64,000 bases of DNA from Chelydra serpentina (Eukaryota; Chordata; Testudines; Chelydridae): assembly GCA_037349315.1 (NCBI GenBank), contig JBAIAC010000026.1, positions 29,231,501 through 29,295,500 of the forward strand, given 5' to 3'. Shown here piece after piece: positions 30,554 through 43,519 of the stretch. The position numbers were made by a program, and so were the translations under genes. A model generated the notes under the pieces. That model did no database searches, was not told the origin of the DNA, and worked only from the letters and a program-made list of their open reading frames with translations. Positions within the stretch are counted from its first letter, which is position 1. Each line of letters begins with the position of its first letter.

Positions 30554-33500
30554 CTATGATTCATTGACGTTCAAGATGAAAAAGATCTGTTAGACCATTC
30601 AGTCCCATTTCCTTGCCCAATATAGGCTTGTTTCCCATAGTACATGCTTTGGTGTCTTGTGGAGTGACTACTAAAGGTAAGCAGAGCTGCTAGTCTTCAT
30701 ATTGCAAGTTACCATTTATAAAATATCGACTCTCACTACTTAGGTGTGAAGATATTCAAAAGATCCAAAATGCACATTCTCTGATCAAACAATGGACTTA
30801 AGCCTACAGAGCATCACAGCAGAAAAGTTTTGCTAACTCGTCTGAGAAAAGAGTTCTGCTGACAGTACTTGTGAGTAACACATAATGGAATCGGATGGGG
30901 AACAAAGGACCTGGTCTAAGGCAGTGACTCGGAATAATTAAATGTGAGCAGGGGCTGAAGGCAGCCTTAGAAAAGAAAATAAGAGCGATGCAGCAATTAT
31001 ATGTGGCGATGAAGGACACTCATTTAAAGATCACTTAAGCAGAGTATGAAAAGGCTAAGATGCATAGTGCTTTATTTCAGAGACAGCTAACATTTGAAGG
31101 ACACAGGGAAACGGAAAGAAGGAACTCCGTTTTCTCTCTTCCTCAGGCAGAGGAGATCATCCGACTCCATCCCCACACCCGCTATGCACAACCCCACCTT
31201 CTTGCTCCAAAGCTTCAATTACTGCAGTTTGGAGGTATCTCTGAGGAGATTACAGATATCTAGGCACATACAGAAGAGCCAATCCTTCAGACCTGCCATA
31301 GGCAAAACTCATATCGACTTCAAAGGGAGCAGCAAACTTTGCATACTGCGAAGGCATGAGGGCAGCAATTATGAGACTCAGAGCTGAATTAATCCATCGT
31401 GGTGAATTATTTATTTAGTGAATTTCACTTCTCCTTGGTTTTGTTTTTCTGCATTTAAAATAATCATTCATTATTCTAAATTATTTGCCAAACAATTTTG
31501 ACTGAATAGCCTTGGTATGTAGATTGGGTGTCAGCAGTTCTCTGTGAATATTCGATAATCAAACTTTGAGCGGCCTTGCTTAGTTTTGACTGGACATGTA
31601 GGTCACGTGATATGTTTCCACTCCCTGAGTGAAATGAGTGTATCTCTTAAAAGCAAGTGAATACTCGTGCTTATTAATTCAACATTTATTTTTCATAAGG
31701 CTTCTCCCACCCTGGTTTAAAATTCTGTATTTTCATGAATAGTCCTGACAGTAAACTCATTTTTTGGACTTTTCCTAGAAATTAAACATCAGAGGAACAT
31801 GAAGACATTCTAAGTGAATTCATTTAAAAAAAATTGAATGGATATTTGCAGATTTATTTATTTTTTAGAATATAACTCAGCTCTGACTATGTTCAGCCTC
31901 AATTCTGTTCCCTTATTTTGTTCTGTAATGGAAATAACCTGCTAGGAGTATATACTGTTGATTTTATATATAGTTTAATATGTGTAATAAAGATTTGGAA
32001 AGGAAAATAATCACAGGCTCGTAATGTCAGAATTCTATAAGTTTTATCATAGTATGGTGTGTGGATGGGGTAGAATAATATTTTAATGAATGAACAATCT
32101 GTTTGATGTTCTGAACTGTGTTGATTATATAGGGTAAGTTTATGTAAGGGTATGTAGACCTTACAAATTTGTATATTGAACTGTAGGCAGTAGCAACTAA
32201 TGTATGTAGCTTGTTTTTTGTAGTGAATTTGTACAGAACAACAAAAGACCATATGAAACTGCCCATACCAAATAATTGGGAAATATTCTATGAGGAACAT
32301 GGAGTAATCTACAAGAGGAAATCTCACATCTTATTCCAAAGAGCATGAAAAATAATTCTGAAGAGAGAAGTAGCCTCAGGATTCCACACGGTCAATTTTC
32401 AGTTCTCGTACAGTATAGATCAATGAAAGCCTCCAATGTCTATTCATGAATATGGAGTTTATTCAAAGGTGAGTAACAGACTCTATTTTCACTGTCTTTT
32501 AGTGCACTGACCCAATCAGCTGTACCTTGTAGGGATTTCCTTTAGCTCTCTCTAAGGAAAGTCCATGGGGATCAAAAGTGGTCTTGAACCTTGTTCTGTG
32601 AAGAACCCACCAATATTTTTGTCAGAAAACAAGTCTAGTGATCTTGTCAAATTCATACTGGGATGCCTTGTCATTTGGATATAGGCCTTAAAGTTCTCTT
32701 CTTTAGTGCATGGAGGGAGAAAATGGTTCAATACTGTTCACTTTGATGTATAATCAAAGCAGTAGGGCTATCTTTGATTAATTTCAGTCACACAGGGCTT
32801 GATCCAAAACACATTAAAGTCATTGAAAGAATTTCTGTTGACTTCAGTAGGCTTTGGATAAGTCCCATAATCCAAAAGCACATATGCCAACTTGAAGGCA
32901 AGCACATCAAATTTCTGCTCTCTGATTTCCAGTCTTAATAAGCAAATAATGATCAGTCCATTGCTGATCGTGGGGCCAAGAGTAGGCCAAAAGCAAGCAG
33001 CCTTAGCCCTTTGTAAACTCTTTGTGATTACCAGTAAAGCTCTGTCTCTTCGAGGCTTTCCTGCTGGGCCATCTGTACTCAATTATCTTATTCTGTAAAA
33101 CACAGGAGTTGCTACACTACAACAGAATTGCAGGAGTATAATCTATCACATCAAGCCAAAGGAAATACAAATTCATCTTGCAGTACATAAAGCGGATAGG
33201 ATGGGGGTTTAATATTTCCCCCTAAAGTCCTCGTTCTCTTTGAGTTTAGTGATTATTTCTGGTGGTCATCCCAAGAATAGATTCTCCTGGTTACTGACAT
33301 AACTGCCAACACATACAGTGTACAAAACACTTCCAGCTCCTAGGCAATCAATGGGGATAGTTCTTACACTGGCAGCCTGTAAATCCCGCAGCATGAGCCA
33401 ACCTTATCCCTGGTGTTAACACTCTTTTCTCAAAGATGAGCTGAAACAATCACCCAGCTATAATTGACATCTGCATCCCCATTATTCAAACAAGACATCT

Positions 33501-35872
33501 TTGTTCCAAGTCATTTTTAATATCCAGGCTGACATTCCTCAGCAAATGTTTTCCTTTGAGGGAACAGGTTAGAGTTTGTGTGAATGTGACTTTATCTGAG
33601 CTGTCATGTTGATTGATCCCATCTGATTGATCTTAACTAAGCCATACCTGCGGTATCTCTATCAATTACTTCTGTTACAAATCGTGTGGTTATCTGCATG
33701 CAGGCTGGAACAATGCTGTGCTCAGTGCCTCACTGCCAGAAGTTGTTCAGAACCTGGAAGGTTCTTAAGAGGAAAAACACAGATGATTAAGTGGCGAGAA
33801 GGTGTGATGTAGGAGAAAAGATTACATTATGCACAGTTATGTGCGTCATGGCAGAGCAACACCTGAAGAGTGGAGCTGGTTGCCTGTCATTTGTTGAATT
33901 ATTTCCTAAATCTTGCCATTATTCGTTGGATGAATTATTTGATGGATACGTGTTTGCAGCATTCACCCACCTCTGCTAAGGAGGGATGTAAGCCTGCGTG
34001 GGTATTTGGAGAAAGTAAACCCCAAGGATAGAGAACAATTCCTTTGGATGCTTAGAATTAAAGCCATGAATCTCTTTCTCCACTGATTTTGGTTGTCAAC
34101 CAAAGAGTAAAACCACTAAAAAACAGAACCCATTCTTTACACTATCTCCTTCCCCAATGGCCATAACACACACCTGTGCGTGCCCACACCCCTTCCTGTA
34201 GTTATTTGCAGGGAATCCAGTAGCCTGCTAACCAGCTTGTCCACTCACTCCTCTTTGGCTGACTTCCTTCCCCGTGCCTGGAATTTCAGTGGGTGGCCGG
34301 TCGGCCATTTCATGTCTCCAGGCTGGCTTCTACAGGAGGGCTGTAAAACACAAGCCTGTGCCTCCCACAATTTCTGTTGGCAGGTGTGTGCTGACGTGCA
34401 GGATTCCTACCCATCCTCTCCCTACCTTTCTGCAGCCCAGCTACCAGAAAGGATTCTTTATCCACAGCTAGAGTGACCCTAATTGGGGGTCTGAGATGCC
34501 CCCAGACTGCACCGTGCATAAAACATCTGGATCCTATGTGTGTGTGGGCGGGGGGGGGGGGGGGGAGGATCCCATGGCTTTCAAAGGAGGGTGGCGTGCC
34601 TCACTGTTTGAAAATGGCAAGTTGTGATGTTTAAAGGGGATGTGAATCTGTGTGAACTAAACCAGCCCGTGCTCATTCTTGCAAACCAAAGCCAGCAGGC
34701 GAATGGAGGCTGCAGGGCGATTCGCTGAGGAGGTTTGGCTTTGTCTCCTTTAATCTCTGCCGGGCTGTTCTGATCCAGTGCAGGCTCAGAGTCGTTCTGT
34801 CCTCACCTCCTTCACAGCAGCACTAGAGATCTGACTCGCCTCATCTCCAGGGAGAGCGTTAAACTCCATTGCAAGAGCTGAACTGACTTTCTCTCTCTCG
34901 CTTGTTTTTTTCCAAAAGGAGCAGTATTTCCCGGAGGCTGCAGAACATTCCATCGGCACGGCGGTGAGGCAAAACGAGACGTATGTAACACTGCAATAAT
35001 GCTCCAGGGGCCAAATCTGTGCAAAGCCTGAGTAAACAGGCCTCATGCAGGAGATCTCTGAAGGGGAAATGGGAAACATCCTTCCCCCGCCACAAAATGG
35101 TGCATAACACTAATGGTGCTGCTGCAGCCAGGACTTTTAGACATTGAAAGTTTGACAGGTGGACCTGTAGCCACTTCCCTCCTCTGCTTGGCTATGGGCA
35201 GAGTCACACCAGAGCACTGCTCTGTGCCACACAGGAGCTGGGAATCCCTCTACATAGTCACTCCATGGCAGTTCCTTGTGTGGGGTGGGCTCTCCACCCC
35301 TACATAGTGGTAGCTTATAAGTGTGGTGAGGCAGATTAACCCTCCGCGTGGCAGAAGGCCCCCTAGGTACGTTGGACAAGGGGGACAAAAGGCCAGAACC
35401 AAAGGGTTGCCAAATCTCACAATATTTGGTGTTTCTCTTAAAACCCCTGCTCCTGGAGTCATGTGATTATGTGAGGCTCTTAGCTGCCCTTTAAAGAGAG
35501 AAAAGTAAGATTTTAGCCCTCATGGTTGCAGAGAAAAGCAGAAAAATGTGACCCAGGTAAAACCAAAGAGCTCCAAAATAGGAGGCAAAGAAAAAGAACT
35601 CAGTTAAAATCTCATGGTTTTTGACCCAGCCTCAAGATTATTTTGGGGAGAGGTGCAGAAAAGGATTGACTCGTTATTTTTGGACATCTGAGGTTAGCAA
35701 TGCTGCCACTATCTAGCAGGGCTGCAGTGTGGCAAGCCAGCCTGCCAGGGGTTAAATGGTTGGAAAACGGAGGCTGCAGGATCCAGCTGCCATGCATAAA
35801 AAAGGGAAGGAGGAAAGGGAGGAGCCTGGGGGAAATTGTGGTCCACAGCTGAGAGGAAAAGAGGGTGTTCTT

Positions 35873-36057
35873 GGGGGGAGGGATAGCTCAGTGGTTTGAA
35901 TATTGGCCTGCTAAACCCAGGGTTGTGAGTTCAATCCTGGAGGGGGCCATTTAGGGACCTGGGGCAAAAATTGGGGATTGGTCCTGCTTTGAGCAGGGGG
36001 TTGGACTAGATGACCTCCTAAGGTCCCTTCCAACCCTGAGATTCTATGATTCTATTA
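35873..36057 (+). mobile_element. Cry-type tRNA-derived SINE, copy 2
   Basis: The tRNA-like head has an A box tagctcagtgg at 35884-35894 and a B box gagttcaatcc at 35927-35937 for pol III. The body 'aaaaattggggattggtcct' and the CR1-type tail 'gacctcctaaggtcccttcc'...attctatgattctat follow. A hAT MITE lies immediately after the tail. Confidence 0.88.
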
Positions 36058-36065
36058 TTCTACTG

Positions 36066-36369
36066 CAGGGATCTCAAACTCAAATTACCACGAGGGCCAC
36101 ATGAGAACTAGTCAATTGGCCCGAGGGCCGCATCACTGAAACCTTTTCATACAATGATACAAAAGTATAGAAAAAAATGAAGAGTAATCTAGTATTCTAT
36201 TAAAAGTCAATGTATTAACTTTTTTAAAATTGTAATGCAAAGAGGGGTTTAAATAAAATATAAACACTCAGTAATGTTTGGAGCTTGGCTGCCAGTGGAG
36301 TCGGCGCTATGGCAGGCCGCAAGAAATAACTCTGCGGGCCGCATGCGGCCCGCGTGTTTGAGACCCCTG
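36066..36369. mobile_element. Non-autonomous hAT-type element, 304 bp
   Basis: The ends cagggatctcaaac and gtttgagacccctg are inverted with one mismatch in 14. Perfect 8-bp duplications ttctactg lie at 36058-36065 and 36370-36377. The interior includes a CpG-rich patch (gggccgcatgcggcccgc) and an AT-rich core. No transposase ORF. Confidence 0.88.
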
Positions 36370-36925
36370 TTCTACTGCAGCCTGGAAAAGGGAGGGAGCT
36401 TTTTCTGGCCTGCTTGCCACCTGGAAATGGGAAGGCTTTGACCTGGATACAATTAACCTTTTGCTCTGGGAGCCTCTGGTGCTGAGTGGGGAAGCTCGAG
36501 CTTTGACACAATACAGTGAGTCTGAAAAAACAACTGGGCTGGAGCAAAGTAGTGAGACAAGAAGCTAGGGAGGCAGTTGTAGCCCATAGTCGGGGCGAGA
36601 GGGCTCAGTCCTACCAGGTGCCGAATCTGCTCTGAGAGCTGTGGTTGTGCAAGCATTCACAGTGCCCACGACCTCACCTCCTGCTCATCCCCATTCTGAC
36701 CTCAGGTGCTCCCTTCCATTCCCAGGGCTTGTGCTTTGCAGCAATCAGCCAGCCCCCAGCGACCTACGCCCCTTTCAGAAACTGCTCTGGTCTACGAAGG
36801 AAATGCATTGCTTCTCTGTCAGATCAGAGCCACTTCCCCACCAAGTATCATTGTCTCAATAAGCTGCAGTTTGCAATACAGATGACTGCATATTCCCCTA
36901 CTTGACAACTCCCACCCCCAAACAT

Positions 36926-37178
36926 GGGTGTCTTCACTGCGGAAGGGAGCATGCTTCCCAGAATGGGTAGCCAGACGTGTGCTTGAGCTAGCACACTCAA
37001 AATACCAGTGTAGCCAGGGGTAGCACGGGCGACGACTCGGGCTAGCTAGCTAAGCACGTCCCCAGGGGTCTGGACAGGTTTTTACCCAAGCTGCTGCCCA
37101 TTCTGCCCCCAGCTGTATTGCACGCATCTGTCTATCTGCTCTGGGAAGCACATCCCCAGCTGCCATGTAGACGTACCC
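36926..37178. mobile_element. MITE with gggt-gtct-cac-gc type ends
   Basis: The left end 'gggtgtcttcactgcggaag' and the reverse complement of the right end ('gggtacgtctacatggcagc') align, as do the following 'gcttcccag' segments. Inside are 'cagtgtagccaggggtagca' and 'actcgggctagctagctaag'. It is related to the element at 3130-3493. No ORF. Confidence 0.55.
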
Positions 37179-37799
37179 TCAAGGAATAAAGTGCAGCTTT
37201 AGCTGGTGCAGCATCTCCATGTCATAGCAACCTGCTCAGCTACCTGCAAAGCTACACACCCTAATGAAAACATGTTATTTCTAGTGAATGCCTGTACAGT
37301 GGTTGTGCATATATAGTCTGGAGTCCACTGAATAGCCGTGAGGCTGCCCTCGCCCCAGGTGACTAGACAACTGAGGTCCTCCACGTGAAACATAGGCAAT
37401 GCTTTGTGAAACCCCGGGGAAGCAAGTAGAATACAGGCCTTATGTACCTGCCAGAATATAGGCATCGTAATATGAAAAGGAACTATGTCAGATGCCCAGG
37501 ATTTTACAGAGATTCCAGCAGCAGAGGGCATTTCTTTTAATACTAACACCAAGGAGAATGGATGGTGACTGAAGTGTTTTTCCTTCTCATTCCCTATTAA
37601 TGTCAGTTTGTTTTGGCAGACTAGTTCTCTGTTATTTCACTCTTTGCAATTTTTTTCCTCCAGAGCCTGCATTTCACATTTGGGTTTGGAATTGAGTTGC
37701 TCATGACTCACCAGTGACCTTATTATTTTCCATGTAAAAGGCTGCGTTTCCTTCAACAGGACATTTTGGTTCCACTGTTATGTTCCATTCTAGAAAGGG

Positions 37800-37880
37800 T
37801 CAATGAGGCTAAGGGACTTGGCCAGGGCCACACAGTAAGTCAGTAGCACATATGGGAAATAGACTCAAACCCTCCCAGGA
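37800..37880 (+). repeat. MIR-type SINE fragment
   Basis: 'ctaagggacttggccagggc', 'cacacagtaagtcagtagca' and 'aaatagactcaaaccctccc' follow the MIR core order. Short and diverged. Confidence 0.55.
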
Positions 37881-38596
37881 CATTCCCGAGAAGGCCATAG
37901 CTGCCCTTTGAATTTAGCCCTTCTGCTAACTGGAAGGTATTGCTGGAAACTATGCTCTAAGTTGAAAGTTGCACTCAGTCTGTAAGTTGCGTCTGGAGAG
38001 CAAAGAATGAAATAACTTACCCTAGACAGATTTTTAAATGCCAAATTCAGCACTGATCCATCCCATTCAATGTGAGTAGGTAAAGAATTAGCCTATTGTT
38101 TCTAAACTGACTACCACCATTTTTGCTGTCCTTTTTGACTGTCACAACAGGGTGGTCTTGAGCACACTACCACCTTGGGGGTGTTCTGGGTAAAGAGGGG
38201 CCAAAGCTGGAACCCCAGTTCCCACATGGCCAGACTTTGACAAAGTTTGGATTCAAATCAGACCTCCGCTCCAAGCTTCCTGGCTTGTCCCCATAGTGTG
38301 AGGTTTACTGAACTGTTGCAAAGTGTTTGTAGCTCCTCAGATGGATAATAGCATTATATATTGACATGTAAAATATTAACACTATAATGTCTTTAATCCC
38401 AAAGAATCACATATAGCACTATTGAAATGATTTAATGTGTATATGAAATGGTGTGGAACATAGCAGTCATGGGAAGGGTACATACTGCCCAAAGGTGTGA
38501 GAGAAATTTTTTGTCTTACAGAAGTGCCCAGGGAACTTTGATCTGCACACAGTCACCTGTTTGGCATTAGATACCAATGGCAATAGATACCCATTC

Positions 38597-39347
38597 AGTA
38601 AAGACAAGTGAAAAGTACTACACTTGCGAAGAAAAAATCAAATGCACAACTACAAAATGGGGAATAACTAGCTAGGTAGTAGTGCTGCTGAAAAAGGCCT
38701 GGGGGTTATAGTGGATCACAAGTTGAAGATCAGTCAACAATGTGATGAAGTTACAAAAAAGGCTAATATCATTCTGGTGTATATTAACAGGAGTGTAAGA
38801 CACTGGAGGTAACTGTCCTGTTCTACTCAGCTCTAGTGAGTAGAGTAGTAGTGAGTAGAGCTGGAGTAGGGTGTCACACTTCAGGAAAGATGTGGACAAA
38901 TAGGAGAGAGTCCACAGGGAGGAAACCAAAGAAAATGTTAAAAGGTTTATAAAACCAGACTTGTGAGAAAAGATTTTAAAAAACTGGACACGTTTAGTCT
39001 TGAGAAAACAATATTCGGAGGACTGATAACAGTCTTCAAATATGTTAAGTGCCGTTATAAAGAGGATGGTGATCAATTGTTCTCTATGTGCACTGAAGGT
39101 CGGACAAGAAGTAATGGGCTTAATCTGTAGCAAGAGAGATTTAGGTTTGATCTGAGGAAAAACTTTCTGCCTATAAGGGGAGTTAATTTCTGAAACAGGC
39201 ATCCATGGGAGGTTGTGAATCCCCATCACTGGAGTATTTTAAAGAACAGGTTAGACAAACACCTGTTGGGGATGGCCTAAATACACTTGGTCCTGCCTCA
39301 GCGCAGGGGGCTGGACTAGATGACCTCTCAAGGTCCTTCCAGACTGT
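38597..39347 (+). mobile_element. CR1 LINE 3' fragment, old
   Basis: Decayed RT and C-terminal ORF2 sequence: 'gctgctgaaaaaggcctggg', 'gttatagtggatcacaagtt', 'aaagaggatggtgatcaatt' and 'ggactagatgacctctcaag'. The same landmarks occur in order in the intact-looking CR1 at 4252. Many stops and frameshifts; no function. Confidence 0.8.
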
Positions 39348-39738
39348 GCTGCATGATATCGGCTTTACATATTCACACAGTTCACTTGCAGGACACGGGT
39401 GTTATTTCAGCACTGTCTAGGCAGCAGCATTTCTGTGGGCATTTGTGTGGCTTTAATTTAATAACAGCACATATTAGTTAATATTACTCATGTGGAGATG
39501 GTTGAGCTTTCTTCTAGCTCAACATTCCATCACTGACTAATGTTGTTTCACAGTGCTCTGTTTATTAATCATTGGGCCAGCAGAGCAAACACCGATCTAA
39601 TAAGAAGATAGCTAATTATAATAATTATTAAGCTTCCTGCTTTATCCCCAATAAGATGGTAAATTAGGCCCAATCTTGCTCCTACTGAAATAAATGGGAG
39701 TTTTGCTACTGACTTTGCTGGAGATAGGATCATTATGA

Positions 39739-39786
39739 TGTTTTATTATTATTTATTTGTATTATTGTTGTGCCTAGGAGCACCAG
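39739..39786 (+). repeat. Diverged interspersed repeat fragment
   Basis: 'attatttatttgtattattg' followed by 'tgcctaggagcaccagtcat' is the same family as 1860 and 21542. It breaks off just before the 53-bp inverted segment at 39798. Confidence 0.4.
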
Positions 39787-39797
39787 TCATTGTGTTT

Positions 39798-39850
39798 TCT
39801 CTGATTGCAGAGATAGCCTAAAGGATGAACACCTTCATTTAGCATGGAAT
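39798..39850 (+). repeat. 53-bp segment, inverted at 40873-40925 (arm 1)
   Basis: This segment, containing 'gcctaaaggatgaacacctt', is the reverse complement of 40873-40925 with two mismatches. The flanks of the two arms are unrelated. No known repeat was recognised. Confidence 0.85.
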
Positions 39851-40006
39851 TATATGTTTTGCAAAGGGACTGTCTTGATAAAGACCATTCCTGTCTGATA
39901 CACAGATGTTTCCAATGAGTAAAAAGTAAGACTAGAGGGTTAAATCCTGCTGGTCTCACTCAGACAAAACCCCTGTTGCCTTCAGCGAGGATTTGGCTCA
40001 TCAGTG

Positions 40007-40179
40007 CAGTGGCATAGCCAGGTTTAGAGCACAGGGGGAGCGGAGCTAAAAAAAAAGGCGACGGGAGCAAAAAAAAATGCTCCGCTCTGGCTGCAGCGTA
40101 GGAGCAAAAGGCGTTGGGAGCCGCTTCTGCTCAGTGGGGGAGCAGCCGCTCCCCCTGCTCCCCCCCGGCTACACTACTG
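40007..40179. mobile_element. Non-autonomous hAT-type element, 173 bp
   Basis: The ends cagtggcatagcc and ggctacactactg are inverted with three mismatches in 13. Perfect 8-bp duplications catcagtg lie at 39999-40006 and 40180-40187. The interior is GC-rich, with two poly(A) runs and repeated 'gggagc'/'gctccc' blocks. Confidence 0.85.
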
Positions 40180-40872
40180 CATCAGTGCAAACCCTTCCTC
40201 CGTGCAACCCTTTGGGTGTGAGGGGCCTTCTTGCAGAACAGCTAGGATGGTACCACCACATAAGGCTGATAGCAGGGAGGGGAAAGCCATGCAGTAGCAG
40301 TGTGTCCTTTTTTGGTATGGAGCCTGGCCCTGCACACAAGGCATTCGGGGCTGGGCCAGGAAAGTGGCAGCACCAAGGGGTCTAGCTGCATGCCTCCTCC
40401 AGCCCCTTCCCCACTCCAGGGCCAGGGAGGCTGCTCCAGCCACCCCATGGTTTTGTTTAAGGATTCCTATTTCCTCCAAGGTAGACCCCAGCATCCAGCC
40501 CAACACCTTGGCCTCCGCCTTAGGGGGAGGCCTGCCTCATAATGATTTAAGGTGTCTTCTGTAAATGTGGGTAACAACTTAAGCAGCGAGTCTTGGCATG
40601 TGTGCACTCTCCCTTAGCGATGTAGTGAGAGGCTCGGCAAAGAAGTAACTTTGATCCAGCAATCACAGGGCTCGTTAAAGGTTAGGCAACATAACCAGCC
40701 TGTCATAGTGCCGTATACTTACGGCACACGTGAGCACTCTTGAAATCATGTCACAGCACTGGATTACGTTGATTAACGAGCACTAAAATCAAAGCATTCG
40801 TTTGGGGAATGGTATTAACAACAAAAAGCATCGCCCGCCTATTTTATATTCCCATGTGTGAAATATCCCTGG

Positions 40873-40925
40873 ATCCCATGCTAAATGAAGGTGTTCATCC
40901 TTTAGGCTATCTCTGCAACCAGAGA
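40873..40925 (-). repeat. 53-bp segment, inverted copy of 39798-39850 (arm 2)
   Basis: See 39798. The spacing between arms is 1022 bp and includes the hAT MITE at 40007-40179. Confidence 0.85.
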
Positions 40926-43422
40926 TCATGCACTGAAGAACTGTCTGGAGAATATACCATACAGCATAAGCCCAACATTCCACTTACTGACACTGGTATA
41001 AATCTGGAGTGGCTACATAAACCTCAGTGGAATTACCCTGGTGCAAACCAGTGAGAAAAGAATCAAGCCTTTTCTGTTCAGTTTGGTGGGTTTAGCAGGA
41101 CAAAATCATGGACTGAGTACTCAGTTATTCCTAGGTCTCTTAAGCCATCTACTGGAAATAAGCATAAACTGAAATGCAAAAGAGCATGTTACAACATATA
41201 ATATGGTTTTGGTTGCATTATATCTGAAGTGCATGGTGTCCAGGAATAAATGAGAAAAGCAGACCGCATAGCTGTTGCTTGGAGTATGCCATGTCAGCCA
41301 ACCAAATGTTGAGGAGCTGCATTCTTGTCTTGCATGGTGAAATCCCCACACACTGAACCTGTCCCCTTCACAGCCCTGAGCCCACAGAGCAGTCACTCTT
41401 GTGTGCCGACGGAGATACCTGAATAATGGGCTGTTACAGGATTCCTCCAGCTCTACCACAGAGACCAAACTTATAGATTTTCAAGGGCAAAGGAGCTAGG
41501 GATAAGGCAGTTTTCATGCCCTCCTTTCCCTGGCTAGCAGCTATTTCTGCTTGGTGCTTGCCTTTTAGTTTGCATTCTTAGGGAATTATTTGTCTGTCAG
41601 TCATCACTCTTTTGTCTGAGAGTACATTTAGTTTTCCTAAAACTTCAGATTAATCTTTCCTATCATGTGCGATTGCATTGGCTGTCACACAGATTTCTCC
41701 AGTGCCCATTTGTGTAAGTAATTCTAGAGTTGTCATAAATGCTAAGGTCTGTAAATCAATGGAATTTCTGAAACAGCCTAATCCTATTCATCAATTAGTG
41801 GCCACATCTCTCTCCGGTTTCCTACCACCAAAGGTGCTAGCTGCCTGGAAATCCAGCCACACAAGAATTGTTGAGCCACCAGGCAGTGCTGTCCCAGCTA
41901 TCCAGAATGCTAACTAAATGCCCAAGTTAGATTAAGCAAAGGGAAGCCACCAAGATTTTGAAAAGGCCCTCAAAGATTTTTGTATCATAAGGATAATCAG
42001 GAAAATTGAGGGTGTGCTTTTGATGTAATATGTAATATATTTATACCATATAAATCTTCTGGGAACCTTCCATGTACCAGTGCATTTAAAATAAACTTGT
42101 AAGGATTGCCATAAAAGTCCATGGTGACTATAGCAGATGTGAAAATTGGGAGGAATGTTTTACACCTGAGCTTCCATGAGATGGCAGCATTTCTGAAAAG
42201 GGACATAATTTCTAAATAGACAGATGTGGGGTTACTAGATCCAACTGCCACCCATACAGATCTCCTAGCAACACCCCCAGACTTAAATCAACACAACCAC
42301 CCACCCTACAGCACAATCAGCATGCACAATCCCAAACAAACAAACTCGCCCACACAGCACACATCCTCATTTGCCACTATACAAATCCAAATAACAGCTA
42401 TAAAATAAAATTGGAACAAATCAAAGGCTAGAGTCTCCTTTATACTGAGCCCCTTTGCACCATTCTGGCCATGTGAAAGGACCTTGAAATGGTAGTAGAT
42501 TACATTTACATCCATTCTAATTCCCTATTCCCCCTGACACAGTGGTGTACAGGGGCCTTAGGGTAAATGGGAATGTGATTCCTGATGTTTCACTAATGTA
42601 TTTGTCAGCATTCTAAAATTTTGCAGACACAATTGCCAGAGTTCTAGAATAATGAATGTATTGCTAAGGGTCTGACTCAATGTCCAGTGATGTCTTCTGT
42701 CCCCCACCCATTGGCATTATAATGGGGGACTGGCCTTTTAAAGCCAGAGGAGGTAGCTTGAGAAGTCAGCTACCCCATTCCCTGTGTCCAGGAAAGTGAA
42801 TGAAGCAGCCTCTGGGAGATAGGAAGTTGGATCTGGGGAACAGTTAATGTCTGTGAGGGGAACGCTAGAGGAAAACCCAGACCACTGTTCCTCCCAGTAC
42901 CATAATGCTTATACAGTGGGTGGGACAAGACTCCCCTATCTGCAAGGCAACACAAACAGGTGTTTGGGGTTATTAGACCCACCTGGGAAGGATTAAGGCT
43001 TGGGCAGGTGACTGTGCAGGTAATTTAAAGGGAAGCTCCAAGCTTACTCAAGAAGGAGTTGCTGGAGGAAGCTGTGGTTGGGAGCCTGGACAGGACAAGA
43101 GACAGCTAGTCCCTGGCCCTGGGAGGAAGACTGTAAAACCCTGATCTAAAGGGGTGAGTTTGAAGGGTGGGGCAGCCAGGACTAAAACGGCACACTCCAA
43201 AAGGAGCTCTATGGAAACCCTGCCTCCTCTCAGAACTCTTGCTCCAGGCTGTCTACACACTCAGGCAGATGTCACTGCAGAGGTTTCATTCGGGTCATGA
43301 TGCCAGGCTATGTGAAATGAAAGCTGAGGTTCTGATCTCATCACATGACTCCAGAACCTGGGCCCTGTACACCAATGTATAGTGGCTATGCTTTAAGCTG
43401 GTGCTGATTATAAGAACACAGT

Positions 43423-43519
43423 GGAACATACAGTAGGGAAGTATAAATACACAGCATATCAAAATATGGGAGTTGCCTTACCAAGTGGCGGGAGGGTCAG
43501 TGCTAACAAGCCAATTCAA
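43423..43519 (-). mobile_element. Hammerhead-like retroposon, partial copy split by CR1
   Basis: On the minus strand, 'ggtaaggcaactcccatatt' and 'tgtgtatttatacttcccta' correspond to the region just 5' of the structured motif in this retroposon family. The other flank of the CR1 (45839-45935, 'agtgatttccaccccttctt' on the minus strand) is the next part upstream. The ribozyme-like part itself is missing. Family membership comes from memory of other copies. Confidence 0.45.

Noticed and set aside
35884..35937. tRNA gene (A and B boxes present)
   Set aside because: It is the tRNA-like head of a SINE: no cloverleaf acceptor stem is apparent and the unit continues into a CR1-type tail.
36641..36905. 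Overlapping + strand ORFs of 73-86 codons
   Set aside because: No recognised motif, no splice context and no similarity to a known family that I can see.
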